A stretch of 54,605 nucleotides of DNA, from NCBI GenBank assembly GCA_945903275.1, contig CAMDNW010000013.1:1-54605 (forward strand), read 5' to 3'. The DNA comes from Thermoflexus hugenholtzii JAD2. Its GTDB lineage: Bacteria; Chloroflexota; Dehalococcoidia; UBA2979. Of this stretch, positions 8,320-17,321 are shown piece by piece; position 1 is the first letter of the stretch, and every line of letters starts with the position of its first letter. Below the pieces are notes generated by a model, which was given only the letters and a program-made list of their open reading frames with translations, ran no database searches and was not told the DNA's origin. The position numbers and the translations under genes were made by a program.

Positions 8320-9692
8320 GCTGACCGTTCCCCGCGTTCCGCGAGTTCTCGATCTTCTGACCGCTTACGGAAATGCATGCGAATCGCCGTCCCCTCGAAG
8401 CCGAATGCGGCACGGATGCGGTTCTCCAAGTATCGACGATACGAGAAATGGAGCAGTTCCGGGTCGTTCACAAAGAAGACGAAGGTCGGCGGGGCGATTT
8501 CCGCCTGTGTGACATACATGACCTTCAGGCGCTTGCCGCGCACGGCGGAGGGGCCGTGATCGGAGACCGCGCGCTGGATGACGGTATTGAGTTCCGAGGT
8601 TTGGACACGGCGGCGGCGGACCTGATCGATGTGCACCGCGAGTTCCAGTAGATCGGGGATGCCTTCGCCCATCAGTGCGGAGGTGAACTGGACGGGCGCC
8701 CACGAGACAAACTGGTAGTGAGGGTCGAGCCGCCTCGCGAAGCCGTACCGATCGGCACGGTTTTCCGCCAAATCCCATTTGTTGACGACGAGGATCAGGC
8801 CTTTGCCTGCATCGGTGACCGTACCGGCAATGTGGGTGTCCTGAGCGACGGTCGCCTCGCCTTGATCGATGACCAAGAAGACCACGTCCGCGCGAGAGAT
8901 GGCGTGCTCTGCCTGCTGGACGGAGTGCCGCTCCACACCACGCTCGATCTTGCCGGCGCGGCGGATGCCGGCGGTGTCCACCAATAGCATGGGGTTGCCT
9001 TCGAAATCGAATGGAGTGTCGATGGCGTCTCGGGTGGTGCCCGGCACGTCGGAGACGATGGTGCGCGACTGGCCGAGAATCGCGTTGACAAGCGAGGATT
9101 TCCCCACGTTCGGGCGGCCAACGACGGCAATGCGCAGGCGCTCCTCGATTTCCGGCGGCGCGACCGGCGGGATGATGTTGAGGATGTCATCCAGGAGATC
9201 GCCGATGCCTTGGCCGTGGTAGGCAGAGATAGAGACCGGTTCACCGAGGCCGAGCGAGTACATATCAACCTCGTTGCGGAAGGCACCACGGCGGTCTGCC
9301 TTGTTGGCGACGAGCAGTACGGGACGCGTAGAGCGGCGGAGCAGATCGACGATAGCCTCGTCAGCCGCGGTGACGCCCTCGGCGGCGTCGACGACGAAGA
9401 GCACGACATCGGCCTCGGTAATTGCATAGAGCACTTGCTCACGGATGAGAGCCGAGAACGGGTCAACTTCGGGGCCCTCGACGCCGCCGGTGTCCACCAC
9501 ACGGATATAGCGGCCACGCCACTCGGTGTAGCCATAGAGGCGGTCGCGGGTGGTGCCGGCGACTTCCTCGACCAGCGCGCGGCGGGTACGGGTGATGCGG
9601 TTGAACAGCGCGGACTTCCCGACGTTCGGGCGGCCAACAATGGCGACCAGCGGCGCGAGCTCTACTGCTTCGGGCGTGTCATCAAGCGTCAT
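8316..9692 (-). CDS. der: GTPase Der (EngA), 50S ribosome assembly
   Basis: This is a tandem GTPase that helps to mature the large ribosomal subunit. The 458 aa contain two G domains, each with a full P-loop: GRPNVGKSALFN near residue 20 and GRPNVGKSSLVN near residue 190. DTGG and DTAG form the G3 elements; NKAD and NKWD form G4. The C-terminal KH-like domain ends the protein (RVQTSELNTVIQRAV; YVTQAEIAPPTFVFFVND). It is in the middle of the coupled run, with a 4-bp overlap with the ybbR gene upstream and plsY downstream. Confidence 0.97.
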   Translation of the reverse strand: MTLDDTPEAVELAPLVAIVGRPNVGKSALFNRITRTRRALVEEVAGTTRDRLYGYTEWRGRYIRVVDTGGVEGPEVDPFSALIREQVLYAITEADVVLFVVDAAEGVTAADEAIVDLLRRSTRPVLLVANKADRRGAFRNEVDMYSLGLGEPVSISAYHGQGIGDLLDDILNIIPPVAPPEIEERLRIAVVGRPNVGKSSLVNAILGQSRTIVSDVPGTTRDAIDTPFDFEGNPMLLVDTAGIRRAGKIERGVERHSVQQAEHAISRADVVFLVIDQGEATVAQDTHIAGTVTDAGKGLILVVNKWDLAENRADRYGFARRLDPHYQFVSWAPVQFTSALMGEGIPDLLELAVHIDQVRRRRVQTSELNTVIQRAVSDHGPSAVRGKRLKVMYVTQAEIAPPTFVFFVNDPELLHFSYRRYLENRIRAAFGFEGTAIRMHFRKRSEDRELAERGERSA

Positions 9693-10951
9693 GATCTAGA
9701 TACGATAACGGAGACAGTGGCGGGCTGCACTTCCCGTAGGGTCACACCGTCAGGCAGCGTCACCGCTACACGCACTTCGGTGACGCCAGGATTGAGATTC
9801 GAGCCATTGACCGTGGCCCGCACCACGCCAGCGGGGAGCGCGTTCAGGCGGGGTATTGGCCCTTCGATGAACACAGCGACGCTGCCAGATGAGACCCGCG
9901 CGGTGAGCCCCGCGCGCAGATTCACGACCTCGGGAGCGATGTTCAGGGTCACGGAGCCGGGCACCACCACGATCGTCACCTCGACCACCGCCGATGGCAC
10001 CGTAGCGACCATGCCCACGGGAGGCGTGATGCGGATGGTCGCCCGCAGATCCGCCTGCTGGCCGCTCACGTCCACGCGGGGCAACCGGAGCGTATCGAGG
10101 GACTGGAGGACATCGATAGCACCTTCGACACGCACTAATTGGGGGGTCACACGCACGCCAGCCACGCGGTAGCCCGGCGCGGGTTGGCCACCGAGTTCGA
10201 CTTCCAGCGGCAGGGTCCTTGTAAGTACGTCCTGGCGGACGGCGATCGCGACACGCGCAGTTGCTGGGCGCACGGCTATGCCGCGGATCTCACCACCGCC
10301 CTCGGCGACTGGAGTGAGCGCGACGACCTGGTCGAGGCCGACCGTGAGGCCGGTCACGTTGACCGTAGCCGCTGCCTCGCTCACGAGGCCAACGAGGGAC
10401 TTGGGGCCGGAGACATCCACGCTGCTACGGTCAGGGATGGTGCTACCGAGGTCGTAGCCGCGTGGCAGCGTACCGACGATACGCGGCACGACACGCACAC
10501 TCTTGGTCTGCAGTTCCTCGAGGTTCACCGTAACCGACGGTGGCACTGTTTCTAGTACGCGCACTTGGGTGATGCCGACGACCTCGACACGTACTGGCAC
10601 CTGATGCTGGCGCGCCTCAAGGCCATTCAAGTCCACGAAGGCGCGAAAATTATCGGCGGTGAGACCGTTCCATCGCTCAATAGGGGCCGAGACACGGATC
10701 TGCAAGGAGGGCAATGCGTTCGCAACAGCAAGTTGCGGTGCGGTATTCGCCGCTTCGAGAGAGATGGGAGCGGAAACGAGGTCGATGCGGGTCGGGTTCT
10801 CCTCGGCGGTGACCACCAGCCAGAGGGCGCAGCCGATAAGTAATGAAGTCAGAGCGAGCCCCGGTGTACGACGCACGTGGACGAGCGTAGGAGCCAGCAT
10901 GCTCAACGCGAAGCGCAACGCGGCCATGAGCCGCGGCGAGCCGTCCATCAA
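9689..10951 (-). CDS. YbbR-domain protein, probable regulator of the diadenylate cyclase
   Basis: This 420-residue protein has one N-terminal membrane helix (about residues 30-50: GLALTSLLIGCALWLVV) and a long extracytoplasmic part of repeated beta-rich YbbR domains. Recurrent strands include the VPVRVEVVG, VRVVPRIVG and LPLEVELGG types. In Bacillus and relatives the YbbR protein CdaR sits next to CdaA and modulates c-di-AMP production; the same pairing occurs here with a 4-bp ATGA overlap with cdaA. The regulatory role is inferred from the family and the neighbour. The start is ATG 10951. Confidence 0.88.
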   Translation of the reverse strand: MMDGSPRLMAALRFALSMLAPTLVHVRRTPGLALTSLLIGCALWLVVTAEENPTRIDLVSAPISLEAANTAPQLAVANALPSLQIRVSAPIERWNGLTADNFRAFVDLNGLEARQHQVPVRVEVVGITQVRVLETVPPSVTVNLEELQTKSVRVVPRIVGTLPRGYDLGSTIPDRSSVDVSGPKSLVGLVSEAAATVNVTGLTVGLDQVVALTPVAEGGGEIRGIAVRPATARVAIAVRQDVLTRTLPLEVELGGQPAPGYRVAGVRVTPQLVRVEGAIDVLQSLDTLRLPRVDVSGQQADLRATIRITPPVGMVATVPSAVVEVTIVVVPGSVTLNIAPEVVNLRAGLTARVSSGSVAVFIEGPIPRLNALPAGVVRATVNGSNLNPGVTEVRVAVTLPDGVTLREVQPATVSVIVSRS

Positions 10952-11781
10952 GACACCCGGCGTTCAGCGGCACGCTCCGGAGAAGACATGAGATTGGCCA
11001 CATCGGCATCGAGGGCGAATACACGGAGCAGTTGGCGCATGAGACGGTGCTCGTCGAGGCCGGTCATCATGTGGCCCGCAGAGGCGAGGGCGATCTCACC
11101 TCGTTCCTCGGAGACGACGACGACGAACGCATCGGTGCGTTCGGTAATGCCGATGGCGGCGCGGTGACGCATACCGTACTCGGACGGCATGTCAGAGTCG
11201 GACAGGGGCAGCGTGCAACCGGCGGCGATGACGCGGCCGAGACGGATCACCACTGCACCGTCATGCAGCGGCGTGTTGATGGCGAAGATGCTGCCGATCA
11301 GCTCTACGGACAGTTCGGCGTCCAGCGGGATGCCGGTGTCGATCACTTCGCGCAGGCCAGTATCATGCTCCAAGACAATCAGGGCGCCGCGTTGTTGGAG
11401 CGCCAGCCGACCGGCCGCGCGCGCGACGATTTCGATGGCGTGTACCTGCTCCTCGCGCTGTGGGGCGGGGCGGAAGCCGGTACGGCCGAGGCGTTCGAGC
11501 GCGCGGCGAATCTCGTTCTGGAAGACGACCGCGGCGCCGATGACGAGACCCGTGACCGAGTTTCGCAGCAGCCAGTTCACCACCCGCAAGTCGAAGGCTT
11601 GACTCAGCAGGAAGGCACTTACAAGGACGAGCGCTGCGCCTCTGAGGACGGTCATGGCGGTGGTGCCGCGGATGAGCAGGAGCACCCAGTAGACAGAGAG
11701 CGACACCACCATGATGTCAATCACCGCTGGCAGGCTGAGACGCGCGAGCGTGTCGCGGAGCGCGGTTTGGAAGTCTGGCAT
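10948..11781 (-). CDS. cdaA: diadenylate cyclase CdaA (c-di-AMP synthase)
   Basis: The enzyme makes cyclic di-AMP from two ATP. The 277 aa begin with three predicted membrane helices (about residues 18-90), then a DAC (DisA_N) domain with the catalytic motifs PLHDGAVVI (DGA) and GMRHRAAIG (RHR). The C-terminal tail holds LMRQLLRVF and a basic end. c-di-AMP usually controls potassium and osmolyte transport and turgor; no receptor is visible in the window. It starts 19 bases after the argF stop and heads the coupled set cdaA-ybbR-der-plsY-gpsA. Confidence 0.94.
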   Translation of the reverse strand: MPDFQTALRDTLARLSLPAVIDIMVVSLSVYWVLLLIRGTTAMTVLRGAALVLVSAFLLSQAFDLRVVNWLLRNSVTGLVIGAAVVFQNEIRRALERLGRTGFRPAPQREEQVHAIEIVARAAGRLALQQRGALIVLEHDTGLREVIDTGIPLDAELSVELIGSIFAINTPLHDGAVVIRLGRVIAAGCTLPLSDSDMPSEYGMRHRAAIGITERTDAFVVVVSEERGEIALASAGHMMTGLDEHRLMRQLLRVFALDADVANLMSSPERAAERRVS

Positions 11782-11800
11782 GGGGCGCCTTTCGCCGGGC

Positions 11801-12718
11801 TTACGCCGCGGGGCGTGCCATGAGGAGCAACAAGACCGCCTGTTGCGTGTGTACGCGATTCTCAGCTTGGTCGAACACGACGGAGCGGGATGACTCGATC
11901 ACGTCATCGGTGATCTCTTCGCCTCGGTGGGCGGGGAGGTCATGCATCACCAGCGCATCCGAGGGCGCCGACGCCATGAGTGCTGCATCGACACGATAGG
12001 CGGCAAAGGCCTCGAGCCGACCGGCGAGCAGGTGCTCCTCGCCCATCGAGGCCCAGACATCCGTGTAGACGGCCTGCGCGTCGCGGACAGCCTCGTGCGG
12101 GTCGAGCAGTTGGCGGACGGTGCCGCCGCCACCAAGGCCCGCTGCGGCCTCGATTACGTCCGCAGGGAGACCATAGGTGTCGGGCGAAGCGCAGGTGAAG
12201 TGCATTCCCGCGAGCACGGAGGCATAGGCGAGCGAGATGGCGACGTTGTTGCCTTCGCCGACATAGGTCAGCCGCAAGCCTCGGAGGGCGCCGCAGCGCT
12301 CGCGAAGCGTCAAGAGGTCGGCGAGCGCCTGACAAGGGTGCTCGCCGTCGCTGAGTGCGTTGATGACGGGCACCGAGGCCCAGTGGGCTAGTGCGGTCAT
12401 AGTGTCGTGCTTGAAGGTACGGGAGGCTATGCCGTCCACCATGCGCGAGAGGACGCGGGCGACGTCTTTGGCCGGCTCGCGGCGATCCAAGCCGACTTCG
12501 GCGTCGTGCAGGTAGAGAGCGCGACCACCGAGGCGAGCCATCGCGACCTCGAACGAGACACGAGTGCGGAGCGAGGGCTTCTCAAAGAGCAACGCGAGAG
12601 TCTGTCCCGCGAGCACCGGACCGCTGCCGTCGCGCTTGATGGCGAGCGCCGCCTCGAGCGAGCGAGACAGCTCATCGGGCGACAGATCCAGCATGGAAGT
12701 GAAGTCGCGGCCGTACAC
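11801..12718 (-). CDS. argF: ornithine carbamoyltransferase
   Basis: This enzyme makes citrulline from carbamoyl phosphate and ornithine in arginine synthesis. Visible motifs are KPSLRTRVSFE (carbamoyl-phosphate loop), EHPCQALADLLT, and the ornithine loop MHDLPAHRGEEI. The 305 aa length fits the family. The ornithine loop is normally HCLP; here the Cys is Asp. A different carbamoyl acceptor, such as putrescine or a modified ornithine, is therefore not excluded. The start is GTG 12718, because its RDFTSMLDLSPDEL matches the family N-terminus. A TATACT box lies about 43 bases upstream. Confidence 0.9.
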   Translation of the reverse strand: MYGRDFTSMLDLSPDELSRSLEAALAIKRDGSGPVLAGQTLALLFEKPSLRTRVSFEVAMARLGGRALYLHDAEVGLDRREPAKDVARVLSRMVDGIASRTFKHDTMTALAHWASVPVINALSDGEHPCQALADLLTLRERCGALRGLRLTYVGEGNNVAISLAYASVLAGMHFTCASPDTYGLPADVIEAAAGLGGGGTVRQLLDPHEAVRDAQAVYTDVWASMGEEHLLAGRLEAFAAYRVDAALMASAPSDALVMHDLPAHRGEEITDDVIESSRSVVFDQAENRVHTQQAVLLLLMARPAA

Positions 12719-12760
12719 GCTCGATACCCCGTAAGTAATCAGTCACCGAATTGGGGGTTC

Positions 12761-12766
12761 AGTATA
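12761..12766 (-). promoter_or_regulatory. candidate -10 box for the argF-cdaA operon
   Basis: On the minus strand TATACT (5 of 6 to TATAAT) stands about 43 bases before the argF GTG, inside an AT-rich patch that contrasts with the high-GC surroundings. No convincing -35 hexamer is seen 16-18 bases upstream. It is the only plausible promoter signal before the long leftward run. Confidence 0.4.
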
Positions 12767-13164
12767 AACAATTACCGGAGTGTGGATAGGGAGAGACGGT
12801 TCAACCATTGAACATCGACTGACGTTCGCCTCACGGCGAGAGCGAGGCGGGCTGCATGCTGTTGACGTTGGTACCCGAGGTGTCCGACGCTCACCCACGG
12901 AGTCTAGCATTCGCTGCATCCCGCTGTGACCTCGGCCAGCAGCGCTTGAATCGCTGGCGCCGACGCCGTGAGGGCATTCAGGAGAGGCAACGGTGTCGCC
13001 AGCTTGTCGCCATGTCCCATGGGATAGGACGTGCTCGGGCGGGACGAGAACGTCTGTGCAGGTAGCATTGTGAAACTGAGCGGGTCCTGCCGGTACCGCG
13101 CATGAGTACACGGAATGAGTGCTATCGAACTCCAGGGGCGCAGCAACGGTGACGAGGTGATCGC
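12767..13164. other. argF-rph intergenic region, no supported gene
   Basis: About 400 bases separate the divergent argF and rph. Open frames on both strands are short, rich in Arg, Ser, Pro and Cys, and mutually overlapping. The minus frame 12904-13146 ends in a more protein-like helix (LNALTASAPAIQALLAEVTA) but no family is recognised, and it may be a gene remnant. No hairpin with a T tract or tRNA is seen. Confidence 0.4.
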
Positions 13165-13914
13165 ATGAACTCACGAGAACGCACTGGTGGCCGGGCAGCA
13201 GATGCGCTGCGCGGCGTGACCATAGAACCGGGCGTGCTGAGGCACGCGGAGGGGTCCGCGCTGATCACGACCGGCGACACGCGGGTGCTTTGCGCCGCCA
13301 GCGTGGAACCGGGCGTGCCACCGTTCCTGCGCGGTACCGGCTCCGGCTGGATCACCGCCGAATACGGAATGCTGCCGCGCTCGACGCACACGCGATCCGA
13401 CCGTGAGGCGGTGCGCGGACGGCAGGGCGGACGCACGCAGGAGATCCAGCGGCTAATCGGGCGCTCACTGCGGGCGGCGGCGGATCTCGACCGGATGGGG
13501 GAGCACACGATCACGCTCGACTGTGACGTGCTCCAAGCTGACGGGGGGACGCGGACGGCCTCGATCACCGGGTGCTGGGTGGCGCTGGCGATGGCGATTG
13601 ACTGGATGCAGCAGACGGGGCGGTTGCCGACGCAGCCGCTGAAGACGCAGGTCGCGGCCACCTCCGTCGGGATGATCGGCGGGCAGATGCTGCTCGACCT
13701 CGATTACCCGGAGGACTCAGCGGCGGGCGTCGACTTCAACGTCGTGATGCTCGGTACGGGGCAGCTGGTCGAGGTGCAGGGCACGGCGGAAGGCGAGCCG
13801 TTCACGCGGCGGCAGATGGATGGCCTCGTTGACCTCGCGGAGGCGGGCATCCGCGAGTTGTTCGCGACGCAGCGGGAGGCGCTGAACGGCTGGCGCTTGG
13901 CAGTGCGGGCCTAA
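13165..13914 (+). CDS. rph: ribonuclease PH
   Basis: This phosphorolytic 3'-5' exoribonuclease trims tRNA 3' ends. The 249 aa carry the family features: an N-terminal [14 protein letters not shown], the motif [37 protein letters not shown], and [20 protein letters not shown] 13165 is preceded by GAGGTGATCGC, a good Shine-Dalgarno. It converges on the HIT gene, whose stop is only two bases beyond. Confidence 0.96.
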   Translation: MNSRERTGGRAADALRGVTIEPGVLRHAEGSALITTGDTRVLCAASVEPGVPPFLRGTGSGWITAEYGMLPRSTHTRSDREAVRGRQGGRTQEIQRLIGRSLRAAADLDRMGEHTITLDCDVLQADGGTRTASITGCWVALAMAIDWMQQTGRLPTQPLKTQVAATSVGMIGGQMLLDLDYPEDSAAGVDFNVVMLGTGQLVEVQGTAEGEPFTRRQMDGLVDLAEAGIRELFATQREALNGWRLAVRA

Positions 13915-13916
13915 GC

Positions 13917-14243
13917 TCAAGAGACGTACTCACCGAGGAACCGGCCGCCGAGCACGTGGACGTGTGCGTGCTCTTGCGACTGCATCCCGTCGGGACCGGA
14001 GTTCGAGAGCACACGGAAGCCTCGGGGACAGTGCTCGCGGCCCAGTGCGTTGGCCACACGGCCGACCTCCCCCATGTCGTCCCAGAGTTCGGTCTGGGTT
14101 ATGTGGCGCTTGGGGATCACGAGCAGCATCACCGGCACCCAGTGCAGGCGATTACGAAACGCGATGACATCGCCTGACTCATAGAGAATGTCAGCCGGCT
14201 CTTCGCGGCGAATGATCTGGCAGAACACGCAGTAGCGCTGCAT
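13917..14243 (-). CDS. HIT family hydrolase
   Basis: This 108-residue histidine-triad protein has the nucleotidyl-binding motif HAHVHVLGG, preceded by QSQE where most HINT-like proteins have GQ.V. The N-terminus CVFCQIIRREEPADILYES is typical of this family, and the two Cys could bind zinc. HIT enzymes cleave nucleoside phosphoramidates or dinucleoside polyphosphates; the substrate here is unknown. A second HIT gene lies at 23301-23654. Confidence 0.88.
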   Translation of the reverse strand: MQRYCVFCQIIRREEPADILYESGDVIAFRNRLHWVPVMLLVIPKRHITQTELWDDMGEVGRVANALGREHCPRGFRVLSNSGPDGMQSQEHAHVHVLGGRFLGEYVS

Positions 14244-14356
14244 CTGGGGAGCGGGTACCTTCCGAACGCGGGCGCGAGGGTGGTGCGGCAGTCTACGGAC
14301 GCCGCCGTACGACCGTCAAAACCATGTACCGACCCCTGCCACGCTTCGGAGGCGCT

Positions 14357-15655
14357 GTGACCGTTATCGAACCGTTTCGCGGACTGCGATACGACCCTGC
14401 GCGCGTGGACGGCTCCGATGTGATCGCGCCGCCGTACGACGTGGTGAGTGCAGACGATGTCGCCGCGCTGCTCGGACAGTCGCTCTACAACATCGCGCAC
14501 ATTGAGTCGGTGCCGGGTGAGGGAGACGCGAAGTACGAGGCGGCGGCCTCGGCGCTGCGCGCGTGGGAGGACGATGGCGTGCTGCGGCGCGATGATGCGC
14601 CCGCGTATTACGCATATGAGCAGCGGTTCGCGGTACCGGGGGAATCCCGGCAGGCGATACGGCGCGTGTTCTTCACGCGAATGCACATCTCGTCTCGCGA
14701 GGCGGGCATCGTGCGGCCACATGAGGCGACATTGTCGGCGGCAAAGGAAGACCGGCTGCGACTGCTGAAAGCGACGCACACTAATGTCAGCCCGATCTTC
14801 GCGATGTTTTCCGACCCGGATCACAGCGCAGCGATGATCCTCAACACAGCCACGCAGAAGCCGCCGGCGTTCGAGGCACGCGACGGACGCGGCGACGAGC
14901 ACCGGCTCTGGGTAATCGACAACCCAGCAGACATCGAAGGGCTTACGAGTGCGGTGGCGGCTGCGCCGGTGACGATCGCGGACGGGCACCACCGCTACGA
15001 GACTGCGTTGAATTTCCTGCGTGAGCGGGAAGCGGCCGGCGGAGCGACAGAGGCAGAGCGAAGCCTGCTGACTGGCCTCGTACCGCAAGAAGACCCGGGA
15101 CTGATCATCCTGCCGATTCACCGGCTCATCCGCGCCTCAGCGATTCCCGCCGACTTCGCGGCGCGCCTCGAAACGCTGTATGCGATTGAGGATGTTGGGG
15201 CCGCGACCGAGGCGGCGGCGAGCATCGATGGGTTGTTGCACCGGCTACGGAGCGCCGATCCAACAGTACCGACGTTCGGACTGTTGGGGCTCATACCGGG
15301 ACGAATGCATCTGCTGACCGCGCAGATGCCACATGTGATGGAGGCGATGCCCAAACGGCTGTCAGCGGCCTCAAAAGCGATCGATGTGCTGGTGCTCAAC
15401 GACACGGTACTGGAGCCGATACTCGGGCTGGATGTGGCGGCGCGCGCGGCCGGCGAGCACATCGGTTTCACCGAAGACGCGCACAAGGCGTGGCACGCGA
15501 TTAATAGGAACGAGTATCACCTCGCGTTCCTCGTGCGGAACGTGCAGCCGGAGCAGGTGGTGGCAATCGCCGACGAGGGCGAGTTGATGCCGCAGAAGTC
15601 GACGTTCTACTACCCGAAGCTGGCCACGGGGATGGTGCTCAACCCGTTGGACTAG
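14357..15655 (+). CDS. DUF1015 family protein
   Basis: This 432-residue protein belongs to the conserved DUF1015 family, recognised from IEPFRGLRYDP, SDVIAPPYDVVSADD, the central ADGHHRYETALNF and the C-terminal QKSTFYYPKLATGMVLNPL. Its biochemical function is unknown; in other genomes it often stands next to serA or an aminotransferase, as here. An upstream ATG at 14324 is in frame, but GTG 14357 is preferred because GGAGG lies 4 bases before it and the family N-terminus begins there. It converges on serA with 8 bases between the stops. Confidence 0.88.
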   Translation: MTVIEPFRGLRYDPARVDGSDVIAPPYDVVSADDVAALLGQSLYNIAHIESVPGEGDAKYEAAASALRAWEDDGVLRRDDAPAYYAYEQRFAVPGESRQAIRRVFFTRMHISSREAGIVRPHEATLSAAKEDRLRLLKATHTNVSPIFAMFSDPDHSAAMILNTATQKPPAFEARDGRGDEHRLWVIDNPADIEGLTSAVAAAPVTIADGHHRYETALNFLREREAAGGATEAERSLLTGLVPQEDPGLIILPIHRLIRASAIPADFAARLETLYAIEDVGAATEAAASIDGLLHRLRSADPTVPTFGLLGLIPGRMHLLTAQMPHVMEAMPKRLSAASKAIDVLVLNDTVLEPILGLDVAARAAGEHIGFTEDAHKAWHAINRNEYHLAFLVRNVQPEQVVAIADEGELMPQKSTFYYPKLATGMVLNPLD

Positions 15656-15663
15656 ACAGCTCG

Positions 15664-17244
15664 TTACGAGAAGTCGATCTGCCTCGCGCTGAAGACGTTG
15701 TCGAGCGCGGACAGTTCGGCGAGTTCCGCGGTGGTCATCGGGCGGTTCACACCGAGCACCATCAACGCACGGTCGGCAGAGCCGGAGGCCACGGACATGT
15801 AGGAGATGTTCACGCCGCGCTCGCCGAGCATGGAGCCGACATGGCCGATCATGCCGGGGCGGTCGACGTTCTCCACCATGAGGGCGTAGGGAGCAGCGCC
15901 GGGGACGATATCGACGGTGTAGTCGTCGATGCCGACGACGCGCACGCCGCTGGGCGTGTGCGTGGCAGCGACGGTGCGGACACCGTCGGGCCTCGGAATC
16001 TGTACGACCACGAGGTTTGCATACGGCTCGCGGGCGGGGCCGCCCTCGTGCTCGATTTTGATACCGTGCTGCTCGGCGAGTTGGTCGGCATTGACCGCAG
16101 TGACCTTGGCATCGCTGGAGCGGGCGAGCAGGCCGGAGATCACCGCCGTGCGCAGCGGGCGCATTTCGCGGGTGCCGATCTCACCGAGCAGTTCAAGGCG
16201 GACACGCTCGACCGCGCCGGGCGCAAGTTGCGCTGCGAGACTGGCAGCGAGTTCGGCGGCGGCAAGGTAGGGACCGATGACTGCCATCGCCTCTGGGTCG
16301 ACGAGCGGGGCATTCACAGCGAAGCGGGCGGACTTGCCCGCGAGGACATCGAGCACCTGCTCGGCAACGTCGATGGCGGCGCGATCCTGTGCCTCGATGG
16401 TGGAGGCAGCAAGGTGGGGGGTCACGACAATCTTTTCGGAAGTGGTGAGGATGTTACCGACGGCCGGCTCCTCACTGAAGACATCTATGCCAGCGCCGGC
16501 GACCTGGCCGGATTGGACGGCGTCGAAGAGCGCCTGCTCATCGATCAGGGCACCACGGGCGGCATTGATAATGCGGATGCCCTTCTTCGCTTTGGCGAGG
16601 CGCTCCGCGTTGATGAGGTTTCGTGTGCCCTCGTGCAAGACAGCATGCAGTGTGACGAAGTCGGATTCGGCGAGAACGCCATCGAGATCCATCATCTCGA
16701 CGCCGAGGGCAGCGGCGCGTTCTGGCGAGACGTATGGGTCGAAGGCGACGATGCGCATCTGGAAGGCTCGGGCGCGGTTGGCGACCTCGGTACCGATACG
16801 GCCGAGGCCGACGACACCGAGAGTCTTCCCGGCAAGTTCGATGCCCATGTACTTATTGCGATCCCAGCGGCCAGCCTGCAATGAGGCGTGACCCTGGGGG
16901 AGGTTGCGAGCGAGTGCGAGCATCAGGCCAAAGGCGTGCTCGGCAGTCGAGAGCGTGTTCGCGAGGGGGGCGTTCACAACGATGATGCCGCGAAACGTAG
17001 CCGCAGCAACATCGATGTTGTCGACGCCGACGCCGGCGCGGGCAATGACTTCAAGGTGTCCGGCGGCATCAATGACGCGGGCAGTGACCTGGGTAGCGCT
17101 ACGCACCACGAGGGCATCGATGTCGGCGACCGCCTCGCAGAGCTGGTCTTCGGTGAGCCCGGTGCGCACCTCGACATCGTGGACGCGGGAGAGCATTTCG
17201 ATGCCTTCCTTGGCGAGTGTGTCGGCGATCAAGACGCGTGCCAT
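15664..17244 (-). CDS. serA: D-3-phosphoglycerate dehydrogenase
   Basis: This is the first enzyme of phosphorylated serine synthesis, oxidising 3-phosphoglycerate. The 526 aa show the substrate-binding domain (MARVLIADTLAKEGIEML), the Rossmann motif GLGRIGTEVANRARAF, NAARGALIDEQALFDAVQSG, the catalytic His in VVTPHLAAST, a large intervening (ASB) domain and a C-terminal ACT domain (MVENVDRPGMIGHVGSMLGE) that usually senses serine. ATG 17244 is chosen over an upstream start at 17274 because GAAGGA precedes it and it opens the family N-terminus. It follows the class V aminotransferase, giving two consecutive steps of serine synthesis. Confidence 0.95.
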   Translation of the reverse strand: MARVLIADTLAKEGIEMLSRVHDVEVRTGLTEDQLCEAVADIDALVVRSATQVTARVIDAAGHLEVIARAGVGVDNIDVAAATFRGIIVVNAPLANTLSTAEHAFGLMLALARNLPQGHASLQAGRWDRNKYMGIELAGKTLGVVGLGRIGTEVANRARAFQMRIVAFDPYVSPERAAALGVEMMDLDGVLAESDFVTLHAVLHEGTRNLINAERLAKAKKGIRIINAARGALIDEQALFDAVQSGQVAGAGIDVFSEEPAVGNILTTSEKIVVTPHLAASTIEAQDRAAIDVAEQVLDVLAGKSARFAVNAPLVDPEAMAVIGPYLAAAELAASLAAQLAPGAVERVRLELLGEIGTREMRPLRTAVISGLLARSSDAKVTAVNADQLAEQHGIKIEHEGGPAREPYANLVVVQIPRPDGVRTVAATHTPSGVRVVGIDDYTVDIVPGAAPYALMVENVDRPGMIGHVGSMLGERGVNISYMSVASGSADRALMVLGVNRPMTTAELAELSALDNVFSARQIDFS

Positions 17245-17277
17245 TGCGATGTCCTTCGGAAATCTTGTGAACACAGA

Positions 17278-17302
17278 ACCGGCGCGCCAGTGGCGCGCCG
17301 GT
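17278..17302. terminator. perfect 11-bp hairpin between aminotransferase and serA
   Basis: ACCGGCGCGCC and GGCGCGCCGGT form a perfect 11-bp inverted repeat with a 3-base AGT loop, 20 bases after the aminotransferase stop and 34 before the serA start. In the direction of transcription it is followed by the moderately T-rich TCTGTGTT. It could be an intrinsic terminator, an attenuator, or an mRNA-stability element setting serA against the upstream gene. Confidence 0.6.
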
Positions 17303-17321
17303 CATTAATCCTGCCGTGACG

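Noticed and set aside
12743-13174. Minus-strand 143-residue frame upstream of argF
   Set aside because: Cys/His/Ser-rich composition, overlaps the likely argF promoter, no ribosome site or family.
15841-16884. Long plus-strand open frame antisense to serA
   Set aside because: High-GC codon mirror of serA; Asp/Gly/Val-rich translation without domains.
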